Assembly (NCBI RefSeq): GCF_032999765.1
Contig: NZ_CP136051.1
Coordinates: 1,092,417 to 1,156,416, forward strand
Source of the DNA: Imperialibacter roseus
GTDB taxonomy: Bacteria; Bacteroidota; Bacteroidia; Cytophagales; Cyclobacteriaceae
Length of the DNA: 64,000 nt
Direction of reading: 5' to 3'
The position numbers were made by a program, and so were the translations under genes. Within the stretch, counting starts at the first letter, position 1. Every line of letters begins with the position of its first letter. Positions 32,631-42,163 of the stretch are shown here, piece by piece. The notes beneath the pieces were generated by a model, which was not told where the DNA came from, made no database searches, and saw nothing but the letters and a program-made list of their open reading frames with translations.

Positions 32631-33218
32631 ATGAGCCATATGAGCCCCAGTATCGATGCTTTTTTCAGTAAAACTTCCCGCTGGCAGGAAGCCTTCCATC
32701 AATTGAGGAGGATTATTCTCGACAGTGGGCTGGTGGAGGAGTTGAAATGGGGAAAGCCTTGCTACACGCTGCAGGGAAACAATGTGGTATTGATCCATGG
32801 GTTCAAGGAATACTGTGCTGTCCTTTTCCATAAGGGTGTGTTGCTCAGGGATGAGGAGGGCATTTTGATCCAGCAAACGGAGAATGTGCAGGTGGCCCGC
32901 CAGCTCCGGTTTACCAGTGCTGAGCAAATAGTAGAGATGGAGCCAATTATCAAAGGCTATGTCCTCGAAGCCATTGAGGTGGAGGAGTCTGGAGCCCAGG
33001 TAGAACTCAAAAAAACGTCGGAGTTCAATATGCCGGATGAGTTTCGCCAGACGCTGGATGAAAACCCAGCATTGAAAGCTGCTTTCGAGGCGTTGACACC
33101 TGGGAGGCAAAGAGGATACCTGCTGCATTTTTCTCAACCCAAGCAATCTAAAACCCGGGAAGCAAGGATCGAAAAGTATATGCAGCATATTTTGGATGGA
33201 AAAGGACTAAATGATTAG
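32631..33218 (+). CDS. YdeI/OmdA-family protein with DUF1801 domain
   Basis: This is a 195-residue protein from ATG 32631; the frame continues upstream into the foldback element but without conserved residues. Residues about 10-115 are DUF1801 (WQEAFHQLRRIILDSGLVEE, KWGKPCYTLQGNNVVLIHGF, CAVLFHKGVLLRDEEGIL). The C-terminal part (MPDEFRQTLDENPALKAAFE, LTPGRQRGYLLHFSQPKQSK) is the OmdA/YdeI domain with the conserved GR-RGYLLHF motif. The family is linked to envelope stress but its activity is unknown. It overlaps the DUF4256 gene by 8 bp. Confidence 0.9.
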   Translation: MSHMSPSIDAFFSKTSRWQEAFHQLRRIILDSGLVEELKWGKPCYTLQGNNVVLIHGFKEYCAVLFHKGVLLRDEEGILIQQTENVQVARQLRFTSAEQIVEMEPIIKGYVLEAIEVEESGAQVELKKTSEFNMPDEFRQTLDENPALKAAFEALTPGRQRGYLLHFSQPKQSKTREARIEKYMQHILDGKGLND

Positions 33219-33783
33219 CCAGATGTCAAAAAAAGAACTATTACCAGCACAAAGCGAAGAGTTGCTCAATACCCTGAAGGCCCGCTTTGAGAAGCACATG
33301 AATCGCCATAAAGGGCTGGAATGGGCCAAAGTAAAAGCAAGGTTGGAAGCCAACCCGGGCAAGTTATGGGTGCTCGACGACATGGAAACAACAGGCGGTG
33401 AGCCCGATGTTGTTGGCTTTGATGACAACACAAAAGAGTACATTTTTTATGACTGCTCTGCTGAAAGCCCTAAAGGCCGGAGAAGCCTTTGTTTCGACCA
33501 TGAGGCACTGGAGTCAAGGAAAGAACATAAACCAGCCGACAGCGCCACCAACATGGCCGCCAACATGGGGATAGAATTACTGACGGAGGAAAACTATCGG
33601 ATGCTGCAAACCCTTGGAGAGTTCGACTTGAAAACCTCAAGCTGGGTGCAAACGCCTCCCGAGATCAGAAAGCTTGGCGGTGCCCTTTTTTGCGATCGTC
33701 GTTTCAATCATGTGTTTCTGTACCACAACGGTGCAGAGTCTTACTACGGCGCCAGGGGCTTTCGTGGTTCGCTGAGGGTGTGA
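33211..33783 (+). CDS. DUF4256 protein
   Basis: This 190-residue cytosolic protein is recognised as DUF4256 from LLNTLKARFEKHMNRHKGLE, NPGKLWVLDDMETTGGEPDV, the block FYDCSAESPKGRRSLCFDHE, and the closing FCDRRFNHVFLYHNGAESYY. No catalytic residue is known for the family. It overlaps the YdeI/DUF1801 gene by 8 bp (ATGATTAG), so the two are translated together; an internal ATG at 33223 would avoid the overlap. Confidence 0.88.
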   Translation: MISQMSKKELLPAQSEELLNTLKARFEKHMNRHKGLEWAKVKARLEANPGKLWVLDDMETTGGEPDVVGFDDNTKEYIFYDCSAESPKGRRSLCFDHEALESRKEHKPADSATNMAANMGIELLTEENYRMLQTLGEFDLKTSSWVQTPPEIRKLGGALFCDRRFNHVFLYHNGAESYYGARGFRGSLRV

Positions 33784-34011
33784 ATTAGTAGACTCTAATC
33801 CGTTAGCAGCTCTGTGAGGTACAAGGCATTGAAGCCGTCTGATGGAGGCATCTGCCTTATAAGTTGGGCCTCAAATCGTCAACTTCGCTTTTTTGTCTGA
33901 TCGAATAGTGCATTCATCTACTTATTCTTGCGACCCCAAAGAAAAGCTGACTTTGAGATTCTTTTTTTAGTAATATCGCAAAAAAAACAATCGTAGCTAG
34001 ACGTCAGTGTT

Positions 34012-34701
34012 ATGGGAAAGATCATCAGGCCAACCTATCCGGTTGAATTCAGTGTAGGGCTTCTTTTGCTTATTTTCGCTTTGTCTTCTTTTTTGGGCTC
34101 CCAGCTTTTTGAGGCTCCCTTCGGCGAACTTAAGGAAGACACCAGCGGGTATATAGGCATGGCTCTGGTGGGCCTTGCGGTCGTTATAATGGTATTGATC
34201 CTTTGGGAAGAATTCTTGTTCCCCATTACGGTAGTGCCCACCGAAGGGCAGGTGGTCTTCAGAAACCACCGAAACAAGTTGCTGACACAATTATTCATCT
34301 ATTTCAGCATACCTGCAATTTTCGTTTTCATTTATGCCAACTACGAAGTAAATCAGGTTCGTTTCTTTATCTGGGCGGCCATTTGTGTCATTGCACCCGT
34401 TGCGGGGAAGCTAATTTCAGGGATCAATAACTACAATGATTTTTTGAAGCTGACCAATGAGGAGATCGCCTATAAAAACAATAGAAAAGAAGGCGTTTTT
34501 AAGGTAGCCGAGGTTCAGCACATTACACCCGTGAAAGACGAGAGGAATGTTCTTCACAAGATTCAGGTGCAGCTGACCAACAACAATCAGGTGATAATTG
34601 ACCTGGATGAAATGGAGTTGGCCGACTTTTACAACTCGATTGATGAGGCGCTTAAAGCTCACTACGAAACTATTCTAAAGGAAGCCAAAATTTCTGCTTA
34701 A
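34012..34701 (+). CDS. Membrane protein of unknown family
   Basis: This 229-residue protein has four membrane helices in two hairpins (EFSVGLLLLIFALSSFLGSQ, GMALVGLAVVIMVLILW, QLFIYFSIPAIFVFIYAN and FFIWAAICVIAPVAGKLI). A cytosolic C-terminal domain (LKLTNEEIAYKNNRKEGVFK, then KIQVQLTNNNQVIIDLDEME) looks like a PH-like or GRAM-like beta domain. I do not recognise a named family. The 228 bp before it contain no gene and no repeat that I can identify. Confidence 0.6.
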   Translation: MGKIIRPTYPVEFSVGLLLLIFALSSFLGSQLFEAPFGELKEDTSGYIGMALVGLAVVIMVLILWEEFLFPITVVPTEGQVVFRNHRNKLLTQLFIYFSIPAIFVFIYANYEVNQVRFFIWAAICVIAPVAGKLISGINNYNDFLKLTNEEIAYKNNRKEGVFKVAEVQHITPVKDERNVLHKIQVQLTNNNQVIIDLDEMELADFYNSIDEALKAHYETILKEAKISA

Positions 34702-34773
34702 GCAGCGTATCAGAGGAAGACGTAATTCGTCGGCAGTGTTAGGCTACTGCCTTGTCAGCACCATATCGGTGGG

Positions 34774-35070
34774 TTACTTCTCCGCCACCAACCCCAGGTG
34801 ATGAAACCTGGGTTCGCTCTCGCAGAGAGGGTAGAGGGTGTCCACAAATTGCTTGATATAAGGCGAGTCTTTATGCTTTTCGTCAGCATCCTCACCCGTA
34901 AAGCACATAAGGTGCACAAACTCCTGGATATCATGATTGAACTGAAAGGACTGATAGGCCAGCGTGCCAGGCTCGTTATTTCTGATGTTATCTATGAAGC
35001 CACGTATCAGCTTTTCGGCTTCCTGCACGTGGCCTTCTTTTACACGAAATTGAACCATTACATAGAGCAT
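34774..35070 (-). CDS. Antibiotic biosynthesis monooxygenase (ABM) domain protein
   Basis: This 98-residue protein has a single ABM ferredoxin-like fold: VMVQFRVKEGHVQEAEKLIR, NEPGTLAYQSFQF, EFVHLMCFTGEDADEKHKDS, and the helix YIKQFVDTLYPLCESEP. Small ABM proteins are quinol or heme monooxygenases, or LsrG-like enzymes; the substrate cannot be told here. It converges with the membrane protein gene at 34012 and lies downstream of the DUF3667 gene, 61 bp away. Confidence 0.88.
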   Translation of the reverse strand: MLYVMVQFRVKEGHVQEAEKLIRGFIDNIRNNEPGTLAYQSFQFNHDIQEFVHLMCFTGEDADEKHKDSPYIKQFVDTLYPLCESEPRFHHLGLVAEK

Positions 35071-35131
35071 CGCTGGCGGGTGTGTTAAGTTGAACTTCTA
35101 TTCTAAAGATACAATTTTTTCTGCTGTCTTG

Positions 35132-35896
35132 TTACAACTCAAACTCCAGATAGGGTAGCAAGTTCAACATATCCAGTGTCAGGAAAGTCAAATGTGTCAT
35201 AATGATGGTGCAGAGCTGGGCATAGGCTGTGGCCATGATCGACAACGTAACACCCATCCAGTTTTTCATCCGGAAAAAAGTGGTGTAAACCCAAATATTA
35301 TAGAGAATTACGATCACTGTGTAGATAGTAATAATAGCCGCCTTGGCATCCGGGAATAGCTGAAGAAATGGGAACATGATGACGATGAGTGCCAGCTGCT
35401 GGGCGGTTACATAAATATTCATCACCAGGTGCTCCGAAAAATTATCGCCAATGGGTTTGAAAAAAAGCCAGGTGGAAAAGGTATAAATAGGGATGGCGAT
35501 GATGTTGATGAGGGTAGAATACTCGTTGGCAAAGTCCCAGAAGCCGACGAAATGCATTTTGTACCAATGCCAGTCTTCAAAAAAGTTGTTTTCCTGAGCC
35601 ACTTTGAAGATGCCGTAGCGGATGGAAAGAATGGTGGTGACAGCGCCAACTAACAGCAAGAACTTGGCTGGCACATAAAGACTGAGCCGCTTGCCGTCGA
35701 TATATCCCCTGATCGCTTGCCCGGGACGGATCGCCAGTTCTCTGAGGGTGCCAAACAGGCCGGTCTCGATATCGAGCGACGATTCGAATGACTCCGCCAG
35801 CAATGTTTTCATATCAAAGCGATCCACGCTAGCACTTTGTGCACAGTTGGGGCAAAAATTACCCTGAAACACCGTTCCGCAGTTTTTGCATACCAT
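35132..35896 (-). CDS. DUF3667 membrane protein
   Basis: This 254-residue protein from ATG 35896 opens with a zinc-ribbon CKNCGTVFQGNFCPNCAQ, then the DUF3667 block FESSLDIETGLFGTLRELAI with RPGQAIRGYIDGKRLSLYVP, followed by five or so membrane helices (FLLLVGAVTTILSI, LINIIAIPIYTFSTWLFF, LALIVIMFPFLQLFP and others). The family is nearly confined to Bacteroidota and its function is unknown. The upstream 200 bp, shared with the divergent amidohydrolase operon, should contain both promoters. Confidence 0.92.
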   Translation of the reverse strand: MVCKNCGTVFQGNFCPNCAQSASVDRFDMKTLLAESFESSLDIETGLFGTLRELAIRPGQAIRGYIDGKRLSLYVPAKFLLLVGAVTTILSIRYGIFKVAQENNFFEDWHWYKMHFVGFWDFANEYSTLINIIAIPIYTFSTWLFFKPIGDNFSEHLVMNIYVTAQQLALIVIMFPFLQLFPDAKAAIITIYTVIVILYNIWVYTTFFRMKNWMGVTLSIMATAYAQLCTIIMTHLTFLTLDMLNLLPYLEFEL

Positions 35897-36117
35897 CAGG
35901 AGCGAAAATAGCAAAACGGCCGCTTAACTATCACAGCGACGATATATTATGTGAGGCAAATATCGGCGGCATGACTTTTCGCCGGAAGGGCTCTATTTCA
36001 TAAATAGACTAATAATTCCGACATTTTATCAACATAGCCACCTGTATAAATCCAGCCGCTATTTGATCCTCATCCTTGTATCTTCGCTCTCTTAGAAAAC
36101 CAAAAAACATTGAGGAC

Positions 36118-39100
36118 ATGAAGAGATTAATACTCCTGTTTATGGGCGTAAGTATGGTCTTGTCTCAGGCACTTGCTCAGGAAAACTTTCCTGTGAATGG
36201 TGCCCAGGATAAACGGCTGAATATTTATGCTTTTACGAACGCCACCGTGGTGGTGGATTATCAAACAACATTAGCGAATGCAACATTACTTGTGAAAGAC
36301 GGCTTCGTGGAAGCAGTCGGAGCGAGTGTTGCTATCCCCAAAGGCGCCATCGTCACTGACCTTGGCGGAAAATTTATTTATCCTTCTATTGTAGATCCCT
36401 ACACCAGCTATGGCATGCCGGATGTGAAGCGGGGAAGGAGAAGCTTTATGGATCCACCGCAGCTTGATTCTGACCGCAAAGAAGCTTATGGCTGGAACGA
36501 CGCCATCAAAGCTGACTTCGACGGAGCCAGCGAGTTTACTATCGATGCCAAAACAGCCGAGAAGTGGAGAAAGCAAGGCTTTGGCACTGTGCTGGCCTTC
36601 AGGCCCGACGGCATTGTAAGAGGAAGCGCTACCCTGGTGACGCTCAGCGATGGCCCGGTGAACGAAGTGATTGTGAAAGAAAGAGCAGCTGCCAACTATG
36701 CATTCGACAAAGGTAGCTCCACTCAAAACTACCCTAACTCGATCATGGGCTATGTGGCGTTGCTTCGCCAAACCTATTACGATGCCCAGTGGTACACATC
36801 ACCCCTCAACAAGGTGCAAACCAATGTGAGCCTTGAGGCATTCAATGCCTTGCAGGGCTTGCCACAAATTTTCGAAACTGATAACAAGCTGAGACTTCTC
36901 CTGGCTGACAAAGTTGGCGATGAATTCGGCGTTCAGTACATCATCAAAGGCTCGGGCGATGAGTACCAGCGCATCAACGAAGTGAAGGCCACGAAGGCTT
37001 CTCTGATCATTCCGGTGAACTACCCGGCTGCCTACGATGTGGACGACCCCTACGATGCATTGAATGTGTCGCTTTCTCAGCTGAAACACTGGGAGCTTGC
37101 TCCTGCCAACGCCGCAACGGTAGCCAAAAACGGCATCACCTTTGCCTTTACTGCCAGCGACCTGAAAGACCCGGCTGACTTTTTGCCAAACGTGAGAAAA
37201 GCCATTAAGTATGGCTTGAGCGAGCAGGAAGCGCTGAAAGCGATTACATACACTCCTGCATCACTTTTGAAGGCAGCAGACAAAGTAGGCAGTCTGAAAA
37301 AAGGCATGCTGGCCAACTTCCTGATTACTTCGGGCAACCTGTTTGACGAGAAAACAGCTATCTACGAAAACTGGGTGCAGGGCAATAAGTATGAGGTTAC
37401 AGATATGAACGCCCCCGATTATGCCGGCAACTATGAGTTGAGCTACTCAGGCAGCAGCTATACATTGGAGATTTCAGGCAAAGCAGGTTCGCAGAAGGCT
37501 AAAGTGAAAGTGAACGACTCCACTTCTGTAGATGCAAAAACAACCATTGACGGACAGAACATCAGCCTCAGCTTCCAGCCTGAAAAAAAGAAAGAGGGCA
37601 ATATCAGGTTAAGTGGCTGGTTGAACGGTAAAAACTTCAAAGGCGATGGTCAGCTGGAAAACGGTGACTGGATCAAGTGGACAGCTACTTACCAGAGTGC
37701 CATTGAAGAGAAGGAGAAGAAAGAGGACGGAAACAGCGACAAAGCTCCCGACCTTGGTAAGATCATGTATCCTTTTGTTGCTTTCGGTAACGAAGAGCTT
37801 CCAACAGCCAAAACATACCTGATCAAAGGCGCTACTGTTTGGACCAGCGAAGATGCCGGCAAGCTGGAAAGCACTGATGTGTTGGTACAAAACGGCAAGA
37901 TTGCGCAGGTAGGCAAGGGGCTATCCGCTCCGGCTGGCGCAGTAACTATCGATGGTGCAGGCAAGCACCTGACACCAGGCATTATCGACGAGCACACACA
38001 CATTGCCCTTAGCGGCGTGAATGAGGGCTCTGAGGCTGTTACTTCTGAGGTTCGTCAGGAAGATGCGATTGACTCTGAAGACTCCGATATCTACCGTCAG
38101 CTGGCTGGTGGTGTGGTGGCTGCTCAGCTATTGCATGGCTCGGCCAACCCTATTGGCGGCCAGTCGGCATTGATCAAGTTCCGCTGGGGCGCTGCGCCTC
38201 AGGATCTGCTCATCAAAGGAGCCGACAAGTACATCAAGTTTGCTTTGGGCGAAAACGTGAAGCAATCAAACAGACCTCCTACCAGCAATATCCGTTTCCC
38301 TCAAACCCGTATGGGTGTGGAGCAGGTAATGGCGGATGCATTCACCAGAGCCGGAGAATATGATAAGGAGTGGAAAGCCTACAATGGCCTTTCAGCCAAA
38401 GCAAAGGCAACAGCTGTGAAGCCACGCAAAGACCTTGAGCTGGATGCACTGGCTGAAATATTAAACAAACAACGTTTTGTGACTTGCCACTCTTATGTGC
38501 AGCCTGAAATCAATATGATGATGAAAGTGGCTGAGCGTTTCAACTTCCGTGTAAACACGTTCACTCACATTTTGGAAGGCTACAAAGTAGCTGATAAAAT
38601 GGCCGAGCATGGCGTGGGTGGTGGTACTTTTGCCGACTGGTGGCAGTACAAATACGAAGTGCGTGAGGCGATTCCTTACAACGCTGCGCTGATGACCATG
38701 GCCGGCGTAACCGTGGCCATCAACTCCGACGACGCTGAAATGGCCCGCCGCCTGAACCAGGAAGCTGCCAAATCGATCAAGTATGCCGACATGGGCGAGT
38801 TAGAAGCCATAAAAATGGTGACCATCAATCCAGCGAAACTGCTTCACCTCGACAGCAGAATGGGCAGCATTAAAGTAGGCAAAGACGCCGACCTTGTGTT
38901 ATGGAACGAGCATCCGCTTTCAATTTATGCGAAGCCAGAGAAAACCATGGTAGATGGCATTGTGTACTTCGATATTGAGAAAGATGCACAAATGAGAGAT
39001 GCCATTCAGGATGAAAGAGCCAGGATTATTGCCAAAATGAAGTCGGCGAAGGCTTCTGGTGCTCCAACGCAAAGACCAAGCCGTCAGTACAAGCACAGAT

Positions 39101-39156
39101 GGGATTGCGAAGACGAATACCTTGGCGACATGATCAAAGCTTCGCAGGAAGACTAA
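36118..39156 (+). CDS. Secreted double amidohydrolase, first domain degenerate
   Basis: This 1012-residue protein (ATG 36118) has a signal peptide (LILLFMGVSMVLSQALAQ). Two amidohydrolase units follow. The C-terminal unit (from about 565) keeps the metal site: PGIIDEHTHI, VTCHSYVQ, NTFTHILEG and AINSDDAE, and resembles imidazolonepropionase-type enzymes. The N-terminal unit has the same beginning and end (FIYPSIVDPYTSYG and ALKAITYTPASLLKA) but the HxH motif reads DPYT. A beta domain lies between (about 435-545). It is followed 25 bp later by a second amidohydrolase-like gene. The substrate is unknown. Confidence 0.85.
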   Translation: MKRLILLFMGVSMVLSQALAQENFPVNGAQDKRLNIYAFTNATVVVDYQTTLANATLLVKDGFVEAVGASVAIPKGAIVTDLGGKFIYPSIVDPYTSYGMPDVKRGRRSFMDPPQLDSDRKEAYGWNDAIKADFDGASEFTIDAKTAEKWRKQGFGTVLAFRPDGIVRGSATLVTLSDGPVNEVIVKERAAANYAFDKGSSTQNYPNSIMGYVALLRQTYYDAQWYTSPLNKVQTNVSLEAFNALQGLPQIFETDNKLRLLLADKVGDEFGVQYIIKGSGDEYQRINEVKATKASLIIPVNYPAAYDVDDPYDALNVSLSQLKHWELAPANAATVAKNGITFAFTASDLKDPADFLPNVRKAIKYGLSEQEALKAITYTPASLLKAADKVGSLKKGMLANFLITSGNLFDEKTAIYENWVQGNKYEVTDMNAPDYAGNYELSYSGSSYTLEISGKAGSQKAKVKVNDSTSVDAKTTIDGQNISLSFQPEKKKEGNIRLSGWLNGKNFKGDGQLENGDWIKWTATYQSAIEEKEKKEDGNSDKAPDLGKIMYPFVAFGNEELPTAKTYLIKGATVWTSEDAGKLESTDVLVQNGKIAQVGKGLSAPAGAVTIDGAGKHLTPGIIDEHTHIALSGVNEGSEAVTSEVRQEDAIDSEDSDIYRQLAGGVVAAQLLHGSANPIGGQSALIKFRWGAAPQDLLIKGADKYIKFALGENVKQSNRPPTSNIRFPQTRMGVEQVMADAFTRAGEYDKEWKAYNGLSAKAKATAVKPRKDLELDALAEILNKQRFVTCHSYVQPEINMMMKVAERFNFRVNTFTHILEGYKVADKMAEHGVGGGTFADWWQYKYEVREAIPYNAALMTMAGVTVAINSDDAEMARRLNQEAAKSIKYADMGELEAIKMVTINPAKLLHLDSRMGSIKVGKDADLVLWNEHPLSIYAKPEKTMVDGIVYFDIEKDAQMRDAIQDERARIIAKMKSAKASGAPTQRPSRQYKHRWDCEDEYLGDMIKASQED

Positions 39157-39181
39157 TCGTCCACTTTAAAAGCTAAACGAG

Positions 39182-40483
39182 ATGAAAAAATTAAAATATA
39201 TAATTGCTGCCTGTTTGCTGATAACAGCGCAGGCCAAAGCTCAGGTGCCTGAGCCTGTAGGGCCACAGGAAAAACCTATCCTGCTAATGAATGGCACGGC
39301 GCATATTGGCAATGGCCAGGTGATCGAAAACTCATTTGTGACTTTTGAGAACGGTAAAATCACCAACGTGGGCGATGCCACCGTTGTGCGGTTAGACATG
39401 ACCAAGTTTGAAGTGATCAATATTGCAGGCAAGCATGTATATCCGGGCTTGATTCTGCCTAATACAGTGCTCGGTTTGGAGGATATTTCTTCGGTGCGAG
39501 CGTCTATTGACAGCGAGGAAGTTGGCGACTTGAATCCACATGTAAGGAGTCTGGTTGCTTACAATACAGATTCTGAAGTGATTGCTACGTTGCGCTACAA
39601 CGGCATTTTGCTTGCGCAGAGCACCCCTCAGGGCGATCTGGTTACGGGCACTTCTTCCATTATGATGCTGGAAGGCTGGAACTGGGAGGATGCTCAGTAC
39701 AAAGCCGACGATGCCATTCACCTGAACTGGCCTACCAAGACTTTTGCACCACGCTGGTGGATGGGCGAGACGGAGCCAAGAAAGAACCCTAATTACCAGT
39801 CGTCTATTGACAAGCTGGAAAAGTTTTTTGCTGACGCAAAAGCCTACAGCGAAGGACAGCCCGCCGTGACCAACCAAAGACTGGAAGCGATGAAAGGCTT
39901 GTTTACCGGAGCGCAGAAGCTGTTTGTTCATGCCGATAGGAGGGTGGAGATCATGGAGGGTATTCAGTTTGCCAAGGCAAGTGGTGCCACCAGCATCGTT
40001 CTTGTGGGCGGAACCGACGCAGGCAACTGCATCGATTTTCTGAAAGACAACAACATTCCGGTGTTGCTGACAGATGTGCACAGAATCCCAGGCAGAGAGG
40101 ATGAGGACTATGACCTGGCCTACAAGCTGCCGGCCATTCTTTCAAATGCAGGCATCAAAGTAGGTTTGACGTATGAAACGCTTCATGGCTCAAGGAACCT
40201 GCCTTTCACAGCAGGAACAGTAGCAGCCTATGGCGGTATCAGCAAAGAGGAGGCATTGAAGATGATTACTTCTAACACTGCGCAGATACTGGGCATCGAT
40301 GGCACGACGGGTACCTTGGAGAATGGCAAGGATGCCAATATCGTGGTGTCAGAAGGAGATATTCTCGACATGCGCACCAGCAAGGTGACCAGTGCCTTTA
40401 TTATGGGCAAAGGCATCATATTGGATGGCAAGCAGCAAATGCTGTACGACCGCTTCAAGCGGAAGTATGAGTCGCAGAAATAG
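39182..40483 (+). CDS. Secreted amidohydrolase-like protein without metal ligands
   Basis: This 433-residue protein has a signal peptide (YIIAACLLITAQAKAQ). It keeps amidohydrolase edges: AGKHVYPGLILPNTVLGLED where PG-x-x-x-x-H-x-H should be, and late AAYGGISKEEALKMITSNTA with GTLENGKDANIVV. The HxH motif is LPNT, and no other conserved His or Asp ligands are evident (GGTDAGN replaces a His strand). It is probably a non-catalytic partner of the enzyme encoded 25 bp upstream, or binds a ligand. A nested hairpin (40505-40639) follows and should end the operon. Confidence 0.8.
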   Translation: MKKLKYIIAACLLITAQAKAQVPEPVGPQEKPILLMNGTAHIGNGQVIENSFVTFENGKITNVGDATVVRLDMTKFEVINIAGKHVYPGLILPNTVLGLEDISSVRASIDSEEVGDLNPHVRSLVAYNTDSEVIATLRYNGILLAQSTPQGDLVTGTSSIMMLEGWNWEDAQYKADDAIHLNWPTKTFAPRWWMGETEPRKNPNYQSSIDKLEKFFADAKAYSEGQPAVTNQRLEAMKGLFTGAQKLFVHADRRVEIMEGIQFAKASGATSIVLVGGTDAGNCIDFLKDNNIPVLLTDVHRIPGREDEDYDLAYKLPAILSNAGIKVGLTYETLHGSRNLPFTAGTVAAYGGISKEEALKMITSNTAQILGIDGTTGTLENGKDANIVVSEGDILDMRTSKVTSAFIMGKGIILDGKQQMLYDRFKRKYESQK

Positions 40484-40504
40484 ATCGCATCTGTGATGTG
40501 AGTG

Positions 40505-40639
40505 AAGAGGCTGTCTCAAAAGCCCGACAATCGGAGAGGAATGTCACATTGAGCCTGTCGAAATGCTTAGGAGCGTTTAACGCCAAGGTTTCGACAAGCT
40601 CAACCTGACAGTCGATTTGGGCTTTTGAGGCAGCCTCTT
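40505..40639. repeat. Nested palindromic repeat after the amidohydrolase operon
   Basis: The outer arms 40505-40525 (AAGAGGCTGTCTCAAAAGCC...) and 40619-40639 are complementary over 21 bp with one wobble. Inside, TGTCA-n2-TTGAGCCTGTCGAAA (40542-40563) pairs with TTTCGACAAGCTCAA-n2-TGACA (40589-40610), and the tip contains GCGTT/AACGC. The middle arms match a dispersed repeat found in many bacteria. A T run (TTTTTATA) follows, so it can also act as a terminator on the plus strand. Confidence 0.7.
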
Positions 40640-40734
40640 TTTATACTTGATTGTAAGAAATAAATTTTTTATTCACGAACAGCAACTATTTTTGCGCCCG
40701 TTCGTCATTGTGATATTATTATCATTTTGTTAAA

Positions 40735-41364
40735 ATGTTGAAGTTCGTTTCCGCTGCTATCCTTTTTGCATCGTCCTGGTCTGTTGCCCCGGACAAAACT
40801 GATGTTGCCAAAGAAGCCGGCTTTAAGCAGGTGTATGCCAGGGAAAACATCACCCTTCACGAGCGGCCTATAGTTAACAGATATGGTGTTGATGTTCGGG
40901 AGGTGAAAGCGGTCTTTACTGCCAAAAGTAGTTCTGCGGTGGTGGTAGAGATGCTGAGAAATGCGGATAAGGGAATACAGTGGAATATTGGTGCCGGTGC
41001 CTACGACGTGCTCAACAACGAAAAACTGACCTGGGTCACTTATATAGAGTACGACCTGCCCTGGCCACTGAACGACCACGATGCAGTGCTACGCCACTCC
41101 CTTATTGAAAAGGGTAATATTATTGAGGTGGCTATTGAAAGTGTGGACGACGTCCTTCCTTTGAAGAAAGGCGCCGAAAGGATGGAACAGGTACAGGGAA
41201 AATGGACGATCCGATCTTTGGGGTTTGACGTAGTCGAAATCAGCTATCAGGTCAGCACCAAGCCAAGCGCCGTACCACGGCTTATCACAGATCCCATCGT
41301 TCACTATCAAATGACCAAGTCGATGAGTGCGCTTAGAGAGCTCCTTGAGCAGGCGTCCATCTAA
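40735..41364 (+). CDS. START-domain secreted protein
   Basis: This 209-residue protein has a weak signal peptide (MLKFVSAAILFASSWSVA) and a START/Bet v1-like lipid-binding domain. The clearest marks are VREVKAVFTAKSSSAVVVEM, then YIEYDLPWPLNDHDAVLRHS, the latter very like the 'lPWP-sdRd' motif of START proteins. After it come WTIRSLGFDVVEISYQVSTK and the amphipathic C-terminal helix MTKSMSALRELLEQ. It probably binds a hydrophobic molecule in the envelope. The partner is unknown. It reads into a membrane protein gene 108 bp downstream. Confidence 0.82.
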   Translation: MLKFVSAAILFASSWSVAPDKTDVAKEAGFKQVYARENITLHERPIVNRYGVDVREVKAVFTAKSSSAVVVEMLRNADKGIQWNIGAGAYDVLNNEKLTWVTYIEYDLPWPLNDHDAVLRHSLIEKGNIIEVAIESVDDVLPLKKGAERMEQVQGKWTIRSLGFDVVEISYQVSTKPSAVPRLITDPIVHYQMTKSMSALRELLEQASI

Positions 41365-41472
41365 TTGGTCTATCCAATATATTTTACAGCCCGTCATTGT
41401 AAATATACAGTTCAGCATTTCTTTGTGGTATAGCTATTTTCTGTTGAGTTTCTTTGATGAAAAGGAAATACA

Positions 41473-42159
41473 ATGGAAAAATTCATGCTCATTTCTCACG
41501 CCTCTGCTGGCGCAATGGTTTTACTCACGGGCCTGCTCAATTTCATCAATAAAAAGGGCGGGAAGCTCCATAAAAAGCTTGGAATCACCTACGTCCTTGG
41601 CATGGCGTGGATATTTGTCTCGGCTATTCTGATAATCACGTTCTACCGTTTCAGCGCCTTTTTGATGGTAGTGGGGGTGGTAAGCTTCTACGCCACTTTC
41701 ACAGGCTATAGAGTAACCAAACGGAAGAAGATAGGGGAGCACACCTGGGTTGACCTGGGTGCTTCGGGACTTACTATGGCTTTTGGTATGGGATTGGTGG
41801 GCTACGGATTCTATGTGGGAAGCGTGGCTGGATTTGGAGTTCCTTTGGCCATCCTTAGTTACATTTTCGGTTTTTTTACCGCTTTCGCCGCCTACAGAGA
41901 TTTGGCTTTTTTACTGAAGCCGAAGGAAGAGACCTACAAACTGTGGTGGTTGCGTCAGCACATAAGCGCCATTGGCGGGAGCTATATTGCAGCCATTACA
42001 GCTTTTGCAGTGCAAAACGGTGACCGTATCATGGGGGGCTCGCAGTATCAATGGCTGCTTTGGCTTATCCCGACCGTGATTTTTACGCCAGCGATCGTTT
42101 TCTTTCAACGAAAGCTTAAAACAAAGAAGGAACACATTACCGTATCTGCTGGGGCATAA
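41473..42159 (+). CDS. Membrane protein of unknown family (DUF2306-like)
   Basis: This 228-residue protein has seven hydrophobic segments, among them LISHASAGAMVLLTGLLNF, YVLGMAWIFVSAILIITF, FLMVVGVVSFYATFTGY, LAILSYIFGFFTAFAAYR and WLLWLIPTVIFTPAIVFF. His in HASAGAM, HKKLGITYV and RQHISAIGGSYIAA occupy positions like heme-binding or metal-binding His in DUF2306-type proteins. I suggest that group with low confidence. It is convergent with the NTF2-like gene, with a hairpin at 42164-42211 between them. Confidence 0.6.
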   Translation: MEKFMLISHASAGAMVLLTGLLNFINKKGGKLHKKLGITYVLGMAWIFVSAILIITFYRFSAFLMVVGVVSFYATFTGYRVTKRKKIGEHTWVDLGASGLTMAFGMGLVGYGFYVGSVAGFGVPLAILSYIFGFFTAFAAYRDLAFLLKPKEETYKLWWLRQHISAIGGSYIAAITAFAVQNGDRIMGGSQYQWLLWLIPTVIFTPAIVFFQRKLKTKKEHITVSAGA

Positions 42160-42163
42160 ATTG

